From positions 186,001 to 250,000 of the forward strand of contig CAVQFO010000024.1 in NCBI GenBank assembly GCA_963711725.1: a stretch of 64,000 nt of DNA, read 5' to 3'. The notes beneath the pieces were generated by a model that saw only the letters and a program-made list of their open reading frames with translations, made no database searches and was not told the origin of the DNA. Both the position numbers and the translations under genes were made by a program. This document shows positions 9,146-18,343 of the stretch, piece by piece. Source of the DNA: CAVQFO01 sp963711725. GTDB lineage: Bacteria > Pseudomonadota > Gammaproteobacteria > Nitrococcales > Aquisalimonadaceae. Numbering within the stretch: the first letter of the stretch is position 1; every line of letters starts with the position of its first letter.

Positions 9146-10024
9146 CTACTTCCCGGCCCCCTGCTTGTCCCGGAAATAGCGGAAGAATTCCGATTTGGGG
9201 GAAAGAACGAGCACGTCGCCGGGATCCGTGAATGTTTCCCTATACGCCTGCATGCTGCGGTAGAAGGCGTAGAAATCGGGATCCTTGCTGTAGGCCTTGG
9301 CGTAGGTCTCCGCAGCCAGGCTCTCGCCCTCGCCCCGCAACTGCGCGGCCTTGGCGCGGGCCTTGGCAACGATCACCTGGGCCTCGTTGTCCGTCTCCGA
9401 GTGGATCTTCTCCGCTTCCTGACGCCCGCGCGCCCGGAAACCCTCGGCGACCTGCTCGCGCTCGGTGCGCATGCGGGCGAACACGGATTTCTGCACTGCG
9501 GGCGGCAAATCGATACGCTTGATGCGAACGTCCACGACCTCGACGCCCATGCCCTCGGCGGCGTCGCGGGTGCGTTGAGTCAGGTTGCGCATCACCTCGG
9601 TGCGCTCGCCGGAGACCACCTCGCGGATGGTGCGCTGGCTGAACTGGCTCTTGAGCGCATCCCGCACGATCTCGCTGAGCCGGCCGTTGGCTTGGTCCGG
9701 GCTACCCCCGACCCGGGTGATATAGGTCTTGAGATCGTGGATCCGCCATTTCACGAACGTGTCCACCGACAGGTTCTTCTGTTCGCTGGTCAACACCCGC
9801 TCTGGCTGGGAATCCAGCGTCTGGACCCGGGCATCGAATTTGCGGATCGTGTTGATGAACGGCCATTTCAGGTGCAGTCCGGGCCGGATGTCGGTCTCCA
9901 CGATGCTGCCGAGCTTGTACTTGGCTGCACGCTGGTCGGCACGCACGGTATAGGTGCAGAAATAGGCCCCTGCGACCACGACTGCAACGACGATCAGGAA
10001 AATGGTAGCGAGTCTTTGCATCAT
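9146..10024 (-). CDS. hflC: HflC, FtsH protease modulator
   Basis: A 292-residue membrane-anchored SPFH/prohibitin-domain protein that, with HflK, forms the periplasmic cage around FtsH. There is an N-terminal transmembrane anchor (residues 4-22), the SPFH domain, and a coiled-coil region rich in AEGFRARGRQEAEK-type sequence. The start overlaps the hflK stop as ATGA, so the two subunits are translationally coupled. A rho-independent terminator follows. Confidence 0.96.
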   Translation of the reverse strand: MMQRLATIFLIVVAVVVAGAYFCTYTVRADQRAAKYKLGSIVETDIRPGLHLKWPFINTIRKFDARVQTLDSQPERVLTSEQKNLSVDTFVKWRIHDLKTYITRVGGSPDQANGRLSEIVRDALKSQFSQRTIREVVSGERTEVMRNLTQRTRDAAEGMGVEVVDVRIKRIDLPPAVQKSVFARMRTEREQVAEGFRARGRQEAEKIHSETDNEAQVIVAKARAKAAQLRGEGESLAAETYAKAYSKDPDFYAFYRSMQAYRETFTDPGDVLVLSPKSEFFRYFRDKQGAGK

Positions 10025-11253
10025 CGTGCCTCCCCGGAACTGGCATTATCCGACGCGCCGGCCGCCCCCGAAGGGGGCGCGGCCGTGCGGTCCTGGCTGC
10101 CGCGGCCCAGGCCGAGCTTGTCCAGGGGCAGATACATCAGCGGGTTGGCGCCCGGCACGTCGACCACGACCTTGCTGGACTTGCTCAACACCTGCTGCAT
10201 GGCATCGAGATACATGCGCTCGCGGTTGACCGCTGGCGCCTTGCTGTACGCCGCCAGCACTTCCAGGAACCGGGCGGTATCGCCGTTGGCCTCCTGAATC
10301 CGGCTTTCCCTGTAAGCCCGGGCCTGCTGGTCGATCTCCACCGCTTTGGCATTGGCCTGGGGAATGGCTTTGCTGCGGTACGCCTGGGCCTTGTTGATGT
10401 AGCGTTGTGCGTCTTCCCGGGCCTTGATGGCGTCGGCAAAGGCCTCCTGAACCTGCTCGGGGGGCTGGATATCCTGAACCAGGACCCGCTTGACCTGGAT
10501 TCCGGGCCCCAGGTCTCCGGGCGCCACCGGCGTCACGCCGGGCGCCTCCGGGTTCACCGGCCGGCCATAGCGCTTGAGAGTGTTTTCGATCAGGGTTTTT
10601 ATATTCTGGGCCAGTTGCTCACGCCGGCTGATGGCATCCTTGGCTTCGCCCGTAGTCCCCACCAGCACATCCTCCATGCGATTCTTGCCGATCATCTCGC
10701 GTAGCGCGCTCTCGGCGAGCTGTTTCAGAGTCTGATCGGGATCGCGGAAATTGAAGGCGTATTGGACGGCATTGTCGACACGATACTGGATCGCCAGCTG
10801 GACGTTCACGATATTCTCGTCCTGGGTCAGCATCAGCGCCTCGTCGGGAACCGAAGTAGCCGTGCTGGGCGATGTGGAGTGATAACCAATCTCGATGGTG
10901 CGCGTGCGCTCCACATCGACCCGCTGCACGGCGCCCATGGGATACGGCAGATGCCAGTGGGGACCGGCATTCACCGTGCCCACGTAGGCACCGAAACGCG
11001 TCACGACGCCCCGCGACCCCTCGTTGACCACGTAGAAGCCCGAAGCCAGCCAGGCGACCAGCACCACGACCAATACCACGAGCACGCCGGCAACGCCGAA
11101 GCCACCGCCACCACCGGGTCCACCGGGCTTGCCACCGAACAACCTTTGAAACTGCTTGCGGAGGTTGCGGAAGATCTCGTCGAGATCCGGCGGTCCCTGG
11201 TTACGCGACCCACCCCAAGGGTCCCTGTCACCGCCAGGTTCATTCCACCCCAT
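10021..11253 (-). CDS. hflK: HflK, FtsH protease modulator
   Basis: A 410-residue partner of HflC. The N-terminus is Gly/Trp/Pro-rich (MGWNEPGGDRDPWGG) and ends in a Gly run, followed by one transmembrane helix near residues 52-72, the SPFH domain and a coiled-coil region, ending in a low-complexity tail. Normal length. It overlaps hflC by 4 bp. The 198-bp gap to hflX is larger than other gaps in this cluster and may hold a promoter. Confidence 0.96.
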   Translation of the reverse strand: MGWNEPGGDRDPWGGSRNQGPPDLDEIFRNLRKQFQRLFGGKPGGPGGGGGFGVAGVLVVLVVVLVAWLASGFYVVNEGSRGVVTRFGAYVGTVNAGPHWHLPYPMGAVQRVDVERTRTIEIGYHSTSPSTATSVPDEALMLTQDENIVNVQLAIQYRVDNAVQYAFNFRDPDQTLKQLAESALREMIGKNRMEDVLVGTTGEAKDAISRREQLAQNIKTLIENTLKRYGRPVNPEAPGVTPVAPGDLGPGIQVKRVLVQDIQPPEQVQEAFADAIKAREDAQRYINKAQAYRSKAIPQANAKAVEIDQQARAYRESRIQEANGDTARFLEVLAAYSKAPAVNRERMYLDAMQQVLSKSSKVVVDVPGANPLMYLPLDKLGLGRGSQDRTAAPPSGAAGASDNASSGEAR

Positions 11254-11451
11254 ATTCGTGCTCCGTTGGACTCAACGATGTCGTCGAAACGCCGTACGGC
11301 TCCGAGCGTGGCAGGGAGCCCGCTGTTCCGTCCTGCTGCCGGCGTTCCGGGCGAAATGCAAACCCGGGGATTGTACTAACCTTCCCCCGCAGATTTCCAT
11401 GTTTGAGAGTATCTGTACGCTTCGCGTGCCAAACGCGGCCGTGTTGGACGA

Positions 11452-12777
11452 TCAGGAGCCGCTCAGGGGCTCCAGATGATGATGCAGGCCCTCTTTCCGA
11501 TAGAGCCGGTTGAGGTCCCGCCGGGGAACGATCACCTCCAGCAGCGAGCCGCCGCCATCGGTGGGGCTTTCGCGCAGAACCTCGCCAAGCTCGAAAAAGC
11601 GCGCCCGCAGACGCCCCTCTTCCGGATCGAGACGCACGGTACCATGCACGCGCTCCTCGCCGGCAAGTTCCTCGATGGCCTCGAGCAGCAGATCCAGCCC
11701 GGCTCCCGTATGGGAGGATATCCAGACCTCATCCAGCTCGCTTTCCGGGTTGCGGGCTCGCCGCGGCTCCTGCGCCACCAGATCGATCTTGTTGTAAACC
11801 CGAAGCCGCGGCAGCTCATCAGCACCAATCTCGGCCAATACGGATTCGACCTGCCGGATGCTTTCCTCCCGCAAGGGGTCCGCGGCGTCGATCACATGCA
11901 GTAGCAATTGAGACTCCACCGCTTCTTCCAGGGTGGAGCGGAACGCCGCCACAAGTTGATGAGGCAGATCCCGGATGAATCCCACTGTATCGGCCAGGAC
12001 CACGGGCTCGCCGTCGGGGAGTTCCAAGCGCCGGAGCGTGGTATCCAGAGTCGCGAACAAGCGATCGTCGGCATATACGCCCGCATGGGTGAGCCGATTG
12101 AATAGCGTGGATTTGCCGGCGTTGGTGTACCCAACCAGGGAAACGGTGGCCAGCTCGCGCTTGCGCCGGGCCTGCCGGCCCTGTTCACGCTGGCGGCGGA
12201 CCTTGGCAAGCCGCTTCTCCAACTGCTTGATCCGCACGCCCAACAGGCGGCGGTCCGTTTCCAGCTGGGTCTCGCCCGGGCCGCGCAAGCCGATACCGCC
12301 CTTCTGGCGTTCCAAATGCGACCATCCCCGCACTAGGCGGCTGGCGATATGGCGGAGCTGTGCCAACTCCACCTGCAGCTTGCCTTCAAACGTCCGCGCC
12401 CGCTGGGCGAAGATGTCCAGAATCAGACCGGTACGGTCCAGCACGCGGCACTTCACCGCGCGCTCCAGATTGCGTTCCTGACTGGGGGAAAGCTCGTGGT
12501 TGACCAGGAGCAGGTCGGCCTCGCGGGTGGCAATTACCTCCGCCAGCTCTTCGACCTTGCCCTTGCCGAGAAACGTCCGGGGGTCGGGGGCATTTCGCCG
12601 GCCCACAACACGTTCCACCACAGTGGCGCCCGCCGAAACGGCGAGGGATTCCAACTCGTCGAGCGATTCTTCGGAGTCGGCATCGGCGCCCGTGAGGTCC
12701 AGGTGCACCAGAACGGCCCGCTCGCCTCCCTCGGGCCGATCAAATAGCTGGGTCTCGGAGGTTCTAGGGCCTGTCAA
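11452..12777 (-). CDS. hflX: GTPase HflX, ribosome-associated
   Basis: A 441-residue Obg/HflX-type GTPase that splits stalled or heat-damaged ribosomes. The N-terminal HflX domain carries FLGKGKVEEL and GLRGPGETQLE; the G domain has G1 GYTNAGKST near residue 215, G3 DTVGFIRDLP and G4 NKID. The start given is a TTG, which suits the family N-terminus (LFDRPEGGERAVLVHL) but has a weak ribosome-binding site, so the exact start is uncertain. It follows hfq by 36 bp. Confidence 0.94.
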   Translation of the reverse strand: MTGPRTSETQLFDRPEGGERAVLVHLDLTGADADSEESLDELESLAVSAGATVVERVVGRRNAPDPRTFLGKGKVEELAEVIATREADLLLVNHELSPSQERNLERAVKCRVLDRTGLILDIFAQRARTFEGKLQVELAQLRHIASRLVRGWSHLERQKGGIGLRGPGETQLETDRRLLGVRIKQLEKRLAKVRRQREQGRQARRKRELATVSLVGYTNAGKSTLFNRLTHAGVYADDRLFATLDTTLRRLELPDGEPVVLADTVGFIRDLPHQLVAAFRSTLEEAVESQLLLHVIDAADPLREESIRQVESVLAEIGADELPRLRVYNKIDLVAQEPRRARNPESELDEVWISSHTGAGLDLLLEAIEELAGEERVHGTVRLDPEEGRLRARFFELGEVLRESPTDGGGSLLEVIVPRRDLNRLYRKEGLHHHLEPLSGS

Positions 12778-12813
12778 CGTTAGTCGAGCGCGCCGCGCCT
12801 GCCCCCTTTCCGG

Positions 12814-13077
12814 TCAAACATTTCCAAATTCTGGACCGCTCCGGTCAGCATCGCCGTTGGTCGGCATGGTGCGAACGTTGCGCGCGGGCACAACCGTCGA
12901 AATCGCGTGCTTGTAGACCATCTGACTCACCGAGTTCTTCAGAAGCACGACGAATTGGTCGAAGGATTCGATCTGGCCCTGCAGCTTGATTCCATTTACC
13001 AAATAGATGGAGACCGGAACCCGCTCCTTGCGCAGCGCATTGAGAAAAGGTTCCTGCAACGATTGCCCTTTGGACAT
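12814..13077 (-). CDS. hfq: RNA chaperone Hfq
   Basis: An 87-residue Sm-like hexameric RNA chaperone for small-RNA regulation. The start MSKGQSLQEPFLN at 13077 is the invariant Hfq N-terminus, so the longer open frame upstream is not used. Sm1 (YLVNGIKLQGQIESFDQF) and Sm2 (YKHAISTVVP) are intact; the C-terminal tail is short. It lies between miaA and hflX as in most gammaproteobacteria. Confidence 0.97.
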   Translation of the reverse strand: MSKGQSLQEPFLNALRKERVPVSIYLVNGIKLQGQIESFDQFVVLLKNSVSQMVYKHAISTVVPARNVRTMPTNGDADRSGPEFGNV

Positions 13078-13236
13078 TTCCGTGACTCCTCGTACTAACA
13101 CTCAATTTGTTGTTATTGGCAGGCGTTCTTCCGTCGACCGAGGCCGCAACCCTGCGGATTCAGCCACGAAGTGTAGCACACGCCTACCAACCGCATGCCA
13201 TATCAAGCACCCCCAAAAGCGGTGCTCCAACGGCCC

Positions 13237-14172
13237 CTATTTCATCAGTTGCCCCGCCCGCCGCAGGGCCTCGTCGAGGCTTTGGCGGGGTGTTCCCTGA
13301 AACCATTTCGCTTCGCGCTCGCCGCGCAACCAGGTGAGCTGGCGCTTGGCGAACTGACGTGTGGCCGCGATGCCCCGACGAACCATGTCGTCAAATCCGA
13401 ATTCCCCATCCAAATGCTCCCACACCTGACGGTAGCCCACCGCCTTCATGGACGGAAGGCCCAGATTCAGATCGCCCCGGGCGCGCAGTGAGGCCACCTC
13501 CTGAACGAATCCCTCCCGCACCATGGCGCGGAAGCGCTGCTCGATCCGCTCGTGGAGTACCGAACGATCCATGGGCGATACCACCCATTTCTCGTACGCG
13601 AACTCCGCGCCCTCTTTGCGAGCGCGAGCCCACCACTCACTGAGCGGCAGACCGGTAATCTCATAGACCTCCAGCGCGCGCTGTATGCGCTGGCTGTCGT
13701 TGGGATGTATGCGGGCGGCGGCGGCACTATCCAAGCCCGCCAGCCTCGCATGCTGAACGGCCCAGCCCGTTTCCGCGGCTTCGCGCTCGATGCGACGGCG
13801 GACTTGGGGATCCGCCGCGGGCATCTCGGCGAGCCCGTCCAGCAGCGCGCGATAGTACAGCATGGTGCCGCCCACAAGCAGGGGAACACGGCCGGCGGCG
13901 CGAATATCGGCGATAGCCCTGCGCGCGTCCGCCGCGAACTCGGCGGCGGAATAGGCATCAGCGGGATCGCGGATATCAATAAGCCGATGCGGCGCCAGGC
14001 TCAGCGTTTCGGCGTCCGGCTTGGCCGTGCCTATATCCATCCCCCGATAGACCAGCGCGGAATCAACACTGACGATCTCCATCGGAAACCGCTGCACCAA
14101 TTCCACCGCCAGAGCGGTTTTGCCCGAGGCCGTTGGCCCCATCAGGCAGATCACGGGCGGACTTTTTTGCAT
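13237..14172 (-). CDS. miaA: tRNA dimethylallyltransferase MiaA
   Basis: A 311-residue enzyme that isopentenylates A37 of tRNAs reading UNN codons. The P-loop GPTASGKT is at residues 12-19, followed by DSALVYRGMDIGTAKP. The frame is open for 74 more codons upstream, but these run through a palindromic repeat; the ATG at 14172 (MQKSPPVICLM) gives the family start. It lies between mutL and hfq. Confidence 0.96.
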   Translation of the reverse strand: MQKSPPVICLMGPTASGKTALAVELVQRFPMEIVSVDSALVYRGMDIGTAKPDAETLSLAPHRLIDIRDPADAYSAAEFAADARRAIADIRAAGRVPLLVGGTMLYYRALLDGLAEMPAADPQVRRRIEREAAETGWAVQHARLAGLDSAAAARIHPNDSQRIQRALEVYEITGLPLSEWWARARKEGAEFAYEKWVVSPMDRSVLHERIEQRFRAMVREGFVQEVASLRARGDLNLGLPSMKAVGYRQVWEHLDGEFGFDDMVRRGIAATRQFAKRQLTWLRGEREAKWFQGTPRQSLDEALRRAGQLMK

Positions 14173-14275
14173 TGCAACAATTATAGCGCCCCCGCAGCGA
14201 CTTTGGCAAAAGCCCCGGATGCCCGCCCCCCGACGGGCGGGGTGACACAAGGACTGGCAACCGGAAAGCCTTCTC

Positions 14276-14340
14276 ACCACAGAGACACAGACACCAACAT
14301 GCGTTGTTGCGCCTCCCTGTGAACTCCGTGCCTCTGTGGT
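14276..14340. repeat. Imperfect palindrome with ACCACAGAG arms
   Basis: The arm at 14276-14292 (accacagagacacagac) is mirrored at 14324-14340 with about three mismatches over 17 bases. It lies in the 222-bp gap between miaA and mutL. A related element is at about 24238-24315, so this is a dispersed repeat. No coding potential. Confidence 0.7.
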
Positions 14341-14394
14341 TAGCACTCCCAATCGCGCCACAAGACGACGCGTTACACGGTTGCACGCCTGCAA

Positions 14395-16233
14395 CTACTG
14401 CCCGCGCAGAAACAGGCGGTCCAATTCATCCATGCTCAGCTGCGTCCAAGTGGGCCGGCCGTGATTGCACTGGCCGCTGTTGGCGGTGGATTCCATCTCT
14501 CTCAACAAGGCGTTCATCTCCGGCACCGTCATGGCGCGACGGGCGCGCACCGAGCCGTGGCAGGCCATGGTCGCTAATACGTGATTGACCGCACCCTGAA
14601 GGCGGCCGGCATCGCCGCTCACCCCCAGGTCCCCCAATACGTCGCGGATAAGACGGGGGATATCGGCGTTCTGCAGCAGTACGGGGACCCTGCGCACCAG
14701 CAGGGTTTCCGGCCCGGAGCGGTCCAGCTCGAACCCCAGCCGGAGGAATTCGTCGGCGTGTTCCTCGGCCCGATCCGCTTCCGCGGGCGCCACGCCCACG
14801 CTCACCGGCACCAGCATGGCCTGGGTGGTGATCCCCGATTCGGCCATCTGTGCCTTGAGCCGTTCGTAGACGATGCGCTCGTGGGCCGCGTGCATATCCA
14901 CCAGCACCATGCCCCGGGCATTCTGAGCCACGATATAGATGCCATGCACCTGCGCGAGGGCATACCCCAGGGGCGGCCCTTGATCATGGCCCGGCTCGAC
15001 AGGTTCGGGCTGCGGCCGCCTATGGATATCGGGCAAGGCCCCGCCACGTGACGGCGGCAGCGGCTCCGCAGCGGGCCCTTGGCCGTACAGCGCCGTCGCC
15101 TCCTCCACCGGGAACGCCATGGACTGCTGCGGGCGGGGTTCCGGGCGGACTTCCGGATCGCGGGAAGGCCAGGAGGCGGCGGCCGGCTTGGGAGCCGGGG
15201 CGGAGGCCCCCTCCATGGCGTCGCGGGGCCGAATCTCGTCCAGGGCCCGATGCAGATGCCGGAACACGAAGTCGTAGATCAACCGGCCGTCACGAAACCG
15301 GACCTCGTGCTTGGCCGGGTGTACGTTCACGTCCACCTGATCGGCTTCCACCTCAAGAAACAGGACGTACGCCGGATACCGGTCCTTGAACAGCACGTCA
15401 TGATAGGCGCGGCGCACCGCGTGGTTGGCCATCCGATCCCGCACAACCCGGCCGTTGACGTGGAAGTACTGCAGATCCGGCTGGCCCCGGGCGAAGGTGG
15501 GCAAGCCCATCCAGCCCCACAGCACCAGGCCCGAGGCCTCCACCCGGATCCGCAGGGCGTTGTCCACGAAGCTGCTGCCGAGCAGTTGCGCGACCCGCTG
15601 GTCCTGGGCGGCCTCGTCATCGGCGGGTGCCAGCCGCAGGATCTCCCGGTCGTTGTGGCGCAGGCCGAAACCGATCTCGAACCGGCTCAAGGCCATGCGC
15701 TTGAGCACGTCCTGGATGTGTTGGAACTCCGTACGCTCGGTCCGCAGAAACTTGCGGCGCCCGGGTGTATTGAAGAAGAGATCGCGCACTTCGACGGTGC
15801 TGCCTTCCGGGTGCGCCGCCGGTGCCGGGTCGCCAACCAGTGCCCGGCCGTCGGTGGCCACCTCCCAGGCCAGCTCCTCGCCGCGCTCCCGGGAGGTGAT
15901 TCGCAGCCGTGAGACGGAGCCGATACTGGGCAACGCCTCGCCGCGAAAACCCAGGCTGCCGACGCGTTCCAGGTCCTGCAGACTGGCGATCTTGCTGGTG
16001 GCGTGCTGCACCAGTGCCAGGGGCAGATCGTCCCGGGCGATACCGAAACCGTCGTCTCGCACACGGATCATGCGTGCTCCACCGGCCTCGATCTCCACAT
16101 CGACCCGCCCGGCACCGGCATCCAGGCTGTTCTCCACCAGTTCCTTGACCACGGAAGCGGGGCGCTCGATGACTTCGCCGGCGGCGATCTGATTGATGAG
16201 CTGAGGCGGCAGCTGGTGAATTCTTAAGGGCAT
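14395..16233 (-). CDS. mutL: DNA mismatch repair protein MutL
   Basis: A 612-residue GHL ATPase that couples MutS mismatch recognition to strand incision. The N-terminal ATPase motifs NSLDAG, DDGFGI and GFRGEALPSIGSVS are intact; a Pro-rich linker spans about residues 335-410. The C-terminal domain has DMHAAHERIVYE, which fits the DQHA(X)2E(X)4E endonuclease motif except for Met at the second position, plus ACHGSVRAR and CNHGRP, so it is probably an endonuclease-type MutL. Start chosen at 16233 (MPLRIHQLPPQLINQIAAGE), 14 codons inside the longest frame. Confidence 0.96.
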   Translation of the reverse strand: MPLRIHQLPPQLINQIAAGEVIERPASVVKELVENSLDAGAGRVDVEIEAGGARMIRVRDDGFGIARDDLPLALVQHATSKIASLQDLERVGSLGFRGEALPSIGSVSRLRITSRERGEELAWEVATDGRALVGDPAPAAHPEGSTVEVRDLFFNTPGRRKFLRTERTEFQHIQDVLKRMALSRFEIGFGLRHNDREILRLAPADDEAAQDQRVAQLLGSSFVDNALRIRVEASGLVLWGWMGLPTFARGQPDLQYFHVNGRVVRDRMANHAVRRAYHDVLFKDRYPAYVLFLEVEADQVDVNVHPAKHEVRFRDGRLIYDFVFRHLHRALDEIRPRDAMEGASAPAPKPAAASWPSRDPEVRPEPRPQQSMAFPVEEATALYGQGPAAEPLPPSRGGALPDIHRRPQPEPVEPGHDQGPPLGYALAQVHGIYIVAQNARGMVLVDMHAAHERIVYERLKAQMAESGITTQAMLVPVSVGVAPAEADRAEEHADEFLRLGFELDRSGPETLLVRRVPVLLQNADIPRLIRDVLGDLGVSGDAGRLQGAVNHVLATMACHGSVRARRAMTVPEMNALLREMESTANSGQCNHGRPTWTQLSMDELDRLFLRGQ

Positions 16234-16407
16234 GAAGCGAACGGCCGGTAGCGAACAAACCGCCATTATGCGCAAAGATCGAGGGGAGGTTAACCAGCGC
16301 AGGAAGGAAGAACTCGATTACGCGTCCGCGCACGAAGCGCCATCGCATTCTCAATCAAGCCAATAAGGGAAATTCTGAGCTCGCGGACGGCGACGTCCGG
16401 CCAGGGG

Positions 16408-16425
16408 GACACGGAAATCCGTGTC
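16408..16425. repeat. Short palindrome between amiB and mutL
   Basis: The 18 bases gacacggaaatccgtgtc form 8-base arms around AA. It lies in a 221-bp gene-free gap. No T-run follows on either strand, so it is not a standard terminator; it could be an operator or a chance hairpin. Confidence 0.35.
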
Positions 16426-16454
16426 ATGCCACCGGGTGGAAAATGAGCGCCTCG

Positions 16455-17735
16455 CTAGTTGGGGATCACCAGCGTGGTTCCAGCGAGGATCCGGTCGCTA
16501 TTGAGATCATTGGCCTGGCGAAGCTCATGCAAGCTGACCTGATAGGAATCAGCGATCCCACTCAGGGTCTCGCCCCGGCGCACGACGTGCTCCTGGCTCG
16601 CGGCCACACGGACCCCGGGCGGCAGGTGGTTGGCGGCGTAGTCGTGTACCCCGGCGAACAGGGCGCGGGCCGCCTTCCATTGATAGCTCTTGGTGGTCAT
16701 GCGACGCTCTTCGGAGGGGTTGGAGATGTAGTTCAGCTCCACCAGAACCGAAGGCATGTCCAGAGACTTCAAAACCACGAAGCCCGCTCGTTCGGCATCG
16801 TCCCGGTGGAGTTCGCCGATTTGGCCCATCTGGGCGATGATGCTGTCGGCCAGCTCGACACTGGATTCCACGGTGGCCGCGCGGGAGAGATCCACCAGCA
16901 CCGATTTCACCAGATCGTCCTTGTCGTCCAGGGACACGCCGCCAATCAGATCGGCGGAGTTCTCCCGCTCGGCCAACAGCCGGGCGGCCTGGGTGGTCGC
17001 CCCGTGGCGCGACAGGGTGTAGACGGTCGTGCCGCGGGCGCTACGCGCGGCGCTGGAATCACAGTGGATGGAGACGAACAAATCCGCGTGGTGCTTTCGA
17101 GCCATTTCCCGGCGCTTGGCCAGGCCCACGTAGTAGTCGCCTTTGCGCGTCAGGATGGCCTTCATGCCCGGATCGGCGTTCACCAGATGCGCCAGCTTCA
17201 GGGCCACCGCCAGGGTCACGTTCTTTTCGTAGGAGCCGTGATGGCCGATGGCGCCTGGATCCTCGCCGCCATGGCCCGCGTCTATCGCCACCAGCAACTG
17301 GCGGGGCTTCTCCTGGGCGGCGCTGATCACGGGCTTCTCGGCACCTTTGTCCTTGGCCCGCAGGTCCACCACCAACCGATTCCCATACTTGCGGTTGGGT
17401 TTGACCAGGAAGCTCTTGACCTGGACATCGCCTTTGAGGTCCAGAACCACCCGCAGATCACTGTGATGCCGGGGCGCGCTGCGGATGCGATCCACCACGC
17501 CCTTTTCGTCCACCTCGCTGGCCGCGCCCTTGGCGAGCCGCGCGCCGTTGAGGTCGATGACCACACGATCCGGGGAGCTGAGGGTGAACACGTTGTGTTG
17601 TACCGGCCGACTGAGATCGAACACCACGCGTGTTCGACCGGGCCCGGCCCAGGTGCGCACGGACTCCACCGTTGCTTCACCGGCTTGGGCAACACTGGTC
17701 ACCAGCACCAAAATTAGACAGAAAAACCGCGTCAT
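16455..17735 (-). CDS. amiB: N-acetylmuramoyl-L-alanine amidase, AmiB-type with LysM
   Basis: A 426-residue exported cell-wall amidase that cuts septal peptidoglycan during cell separation. Order of parts: signal peptide (about 1-18), AMIN domain (about 20-120), Amidase_3 zinc catalytic domain with IDAGHGGEDPGA, SIHCDS and VELNYISNPSEE, and a C-terminal LysM domain (HVVRRGETLSGIADSYQVS). The LysM tail is AmiB-like. It lies between tsaE and mutL, as is usual. A short AT-rich gap precedes it. Confidence 0.93.
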   Translation of the reverse strand: MTRFFCLILVLVTSVAQAGEATVESVRTWAGPGRTRVVFDLSRPVQHNVFTLSSPDRVVIDLNGARLAKGAASEVDEKGVVDRIRSAPRHHSDLRVVLDLKGDVQVKSFLVKPNRKYGNRLVVDLRAKDKGAEKPVISAAQEKPRQLLVAIDAGHGGEDPGAIGHHGSYEKNVTLAVALKLAHLVNADPGMKAILTRKGDYYVGLAKRREMARKHHADLFVSIHCDSSAARSARGTTVYTLSRHGATTQAARLLAERENSADLIGGVSLDDKDDLVKSVLVDLSRAATVESSVELADSIIAQMGQIGELHRDDAERAGFVVLKSLDMPSVLVELNYISNPSEERRMTTKSYQWKAARALFAGVHDYAANHLPPGVRVAASQEHVVRRGETLSGIADSYQVSLHELRQANDLNSDRILAGTTLVIPN

Positions 17736-17857
17736 GGCCGGCTCGGCCTTCCCCCGAGAGCTCTTGATTCTGTCTCTATATATACCGAAAACAGCAGAAA
17801 AGGCAAGAACAAATCCCTATTCAGGCAGTGAGATAGAGATCAAACCTTGAAACAACA

Positions 17858-18343
17858 TCAATTATGGAGATCCGTTTCCGCGCCGCTAAAACGACCCTCC
17901 ACTGCCTTGCCCGAATCGGTACAGCCGTCCAGCTCCAGGCGCCGGCCCTTGCCGTCATAGTCCAGAACCACCTCGATGTCAGCCGGGGGGATCATGCCCA
18001 CCCCGCGCTGAGGCCACTCGACCAGCATCAGAACCGGACCGTCCACGACATCGCGAATTCCCACGTATTCCAATTCCTCCGGGTCCGCCAGCCGATACAG
18101 ATCAAGATGGCAGATCGAGCCCTGGGAAAGCGCGTAGGGCTCTATCAGCGTATACGTCGGACTGCGCACGGGGCCTTCGTGCCCGGCGGCGCGCAGCAAT
18201 CCTCTGACGAAGGTGGTTTTCCCCGCACCCAGATCGCCCCGGAGGTAGACGACCAACCGGCGGTCATGGGGCACGCAGAGCCACAGGGCTCCGCCGGCGG
18301 CCTCGGTGGCGTGGGTATCGACGAGATGAACGGAGACACTCAT
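17858..18343 (-). CDS. tsaE: tRNA threonylcarbamoyladenosine biosynthesis ATPase TsaE
   Basis: A 161-residue P-loop ATPase that works with TsaB and TsaD to make t6A37 in tRNA. Walker A is GDLGAGKTTF, followed by SPTYTLIE and CHLDLYRL. The ATG at 18343 overlaps the stop of the nnr gene as ATGA, which selects it over the longer open frame and indicates translational coupling. Confidence 0.95.
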   Translation of the reverse strand: MSVSVHLVDTHATEAAGGALWLCVPHDRRLVVYLRGDLGAGKTTFVRGLLRAAGHEGPVRSPTYTLIEPYALSQGSICHLDLYRLADPEELEYVGIRDVVDGPVLMLVEWPQRGVGMIPPADIEVVLDYDGKGRRLELDGCTDSGKAVEGRFSGAETDLHN

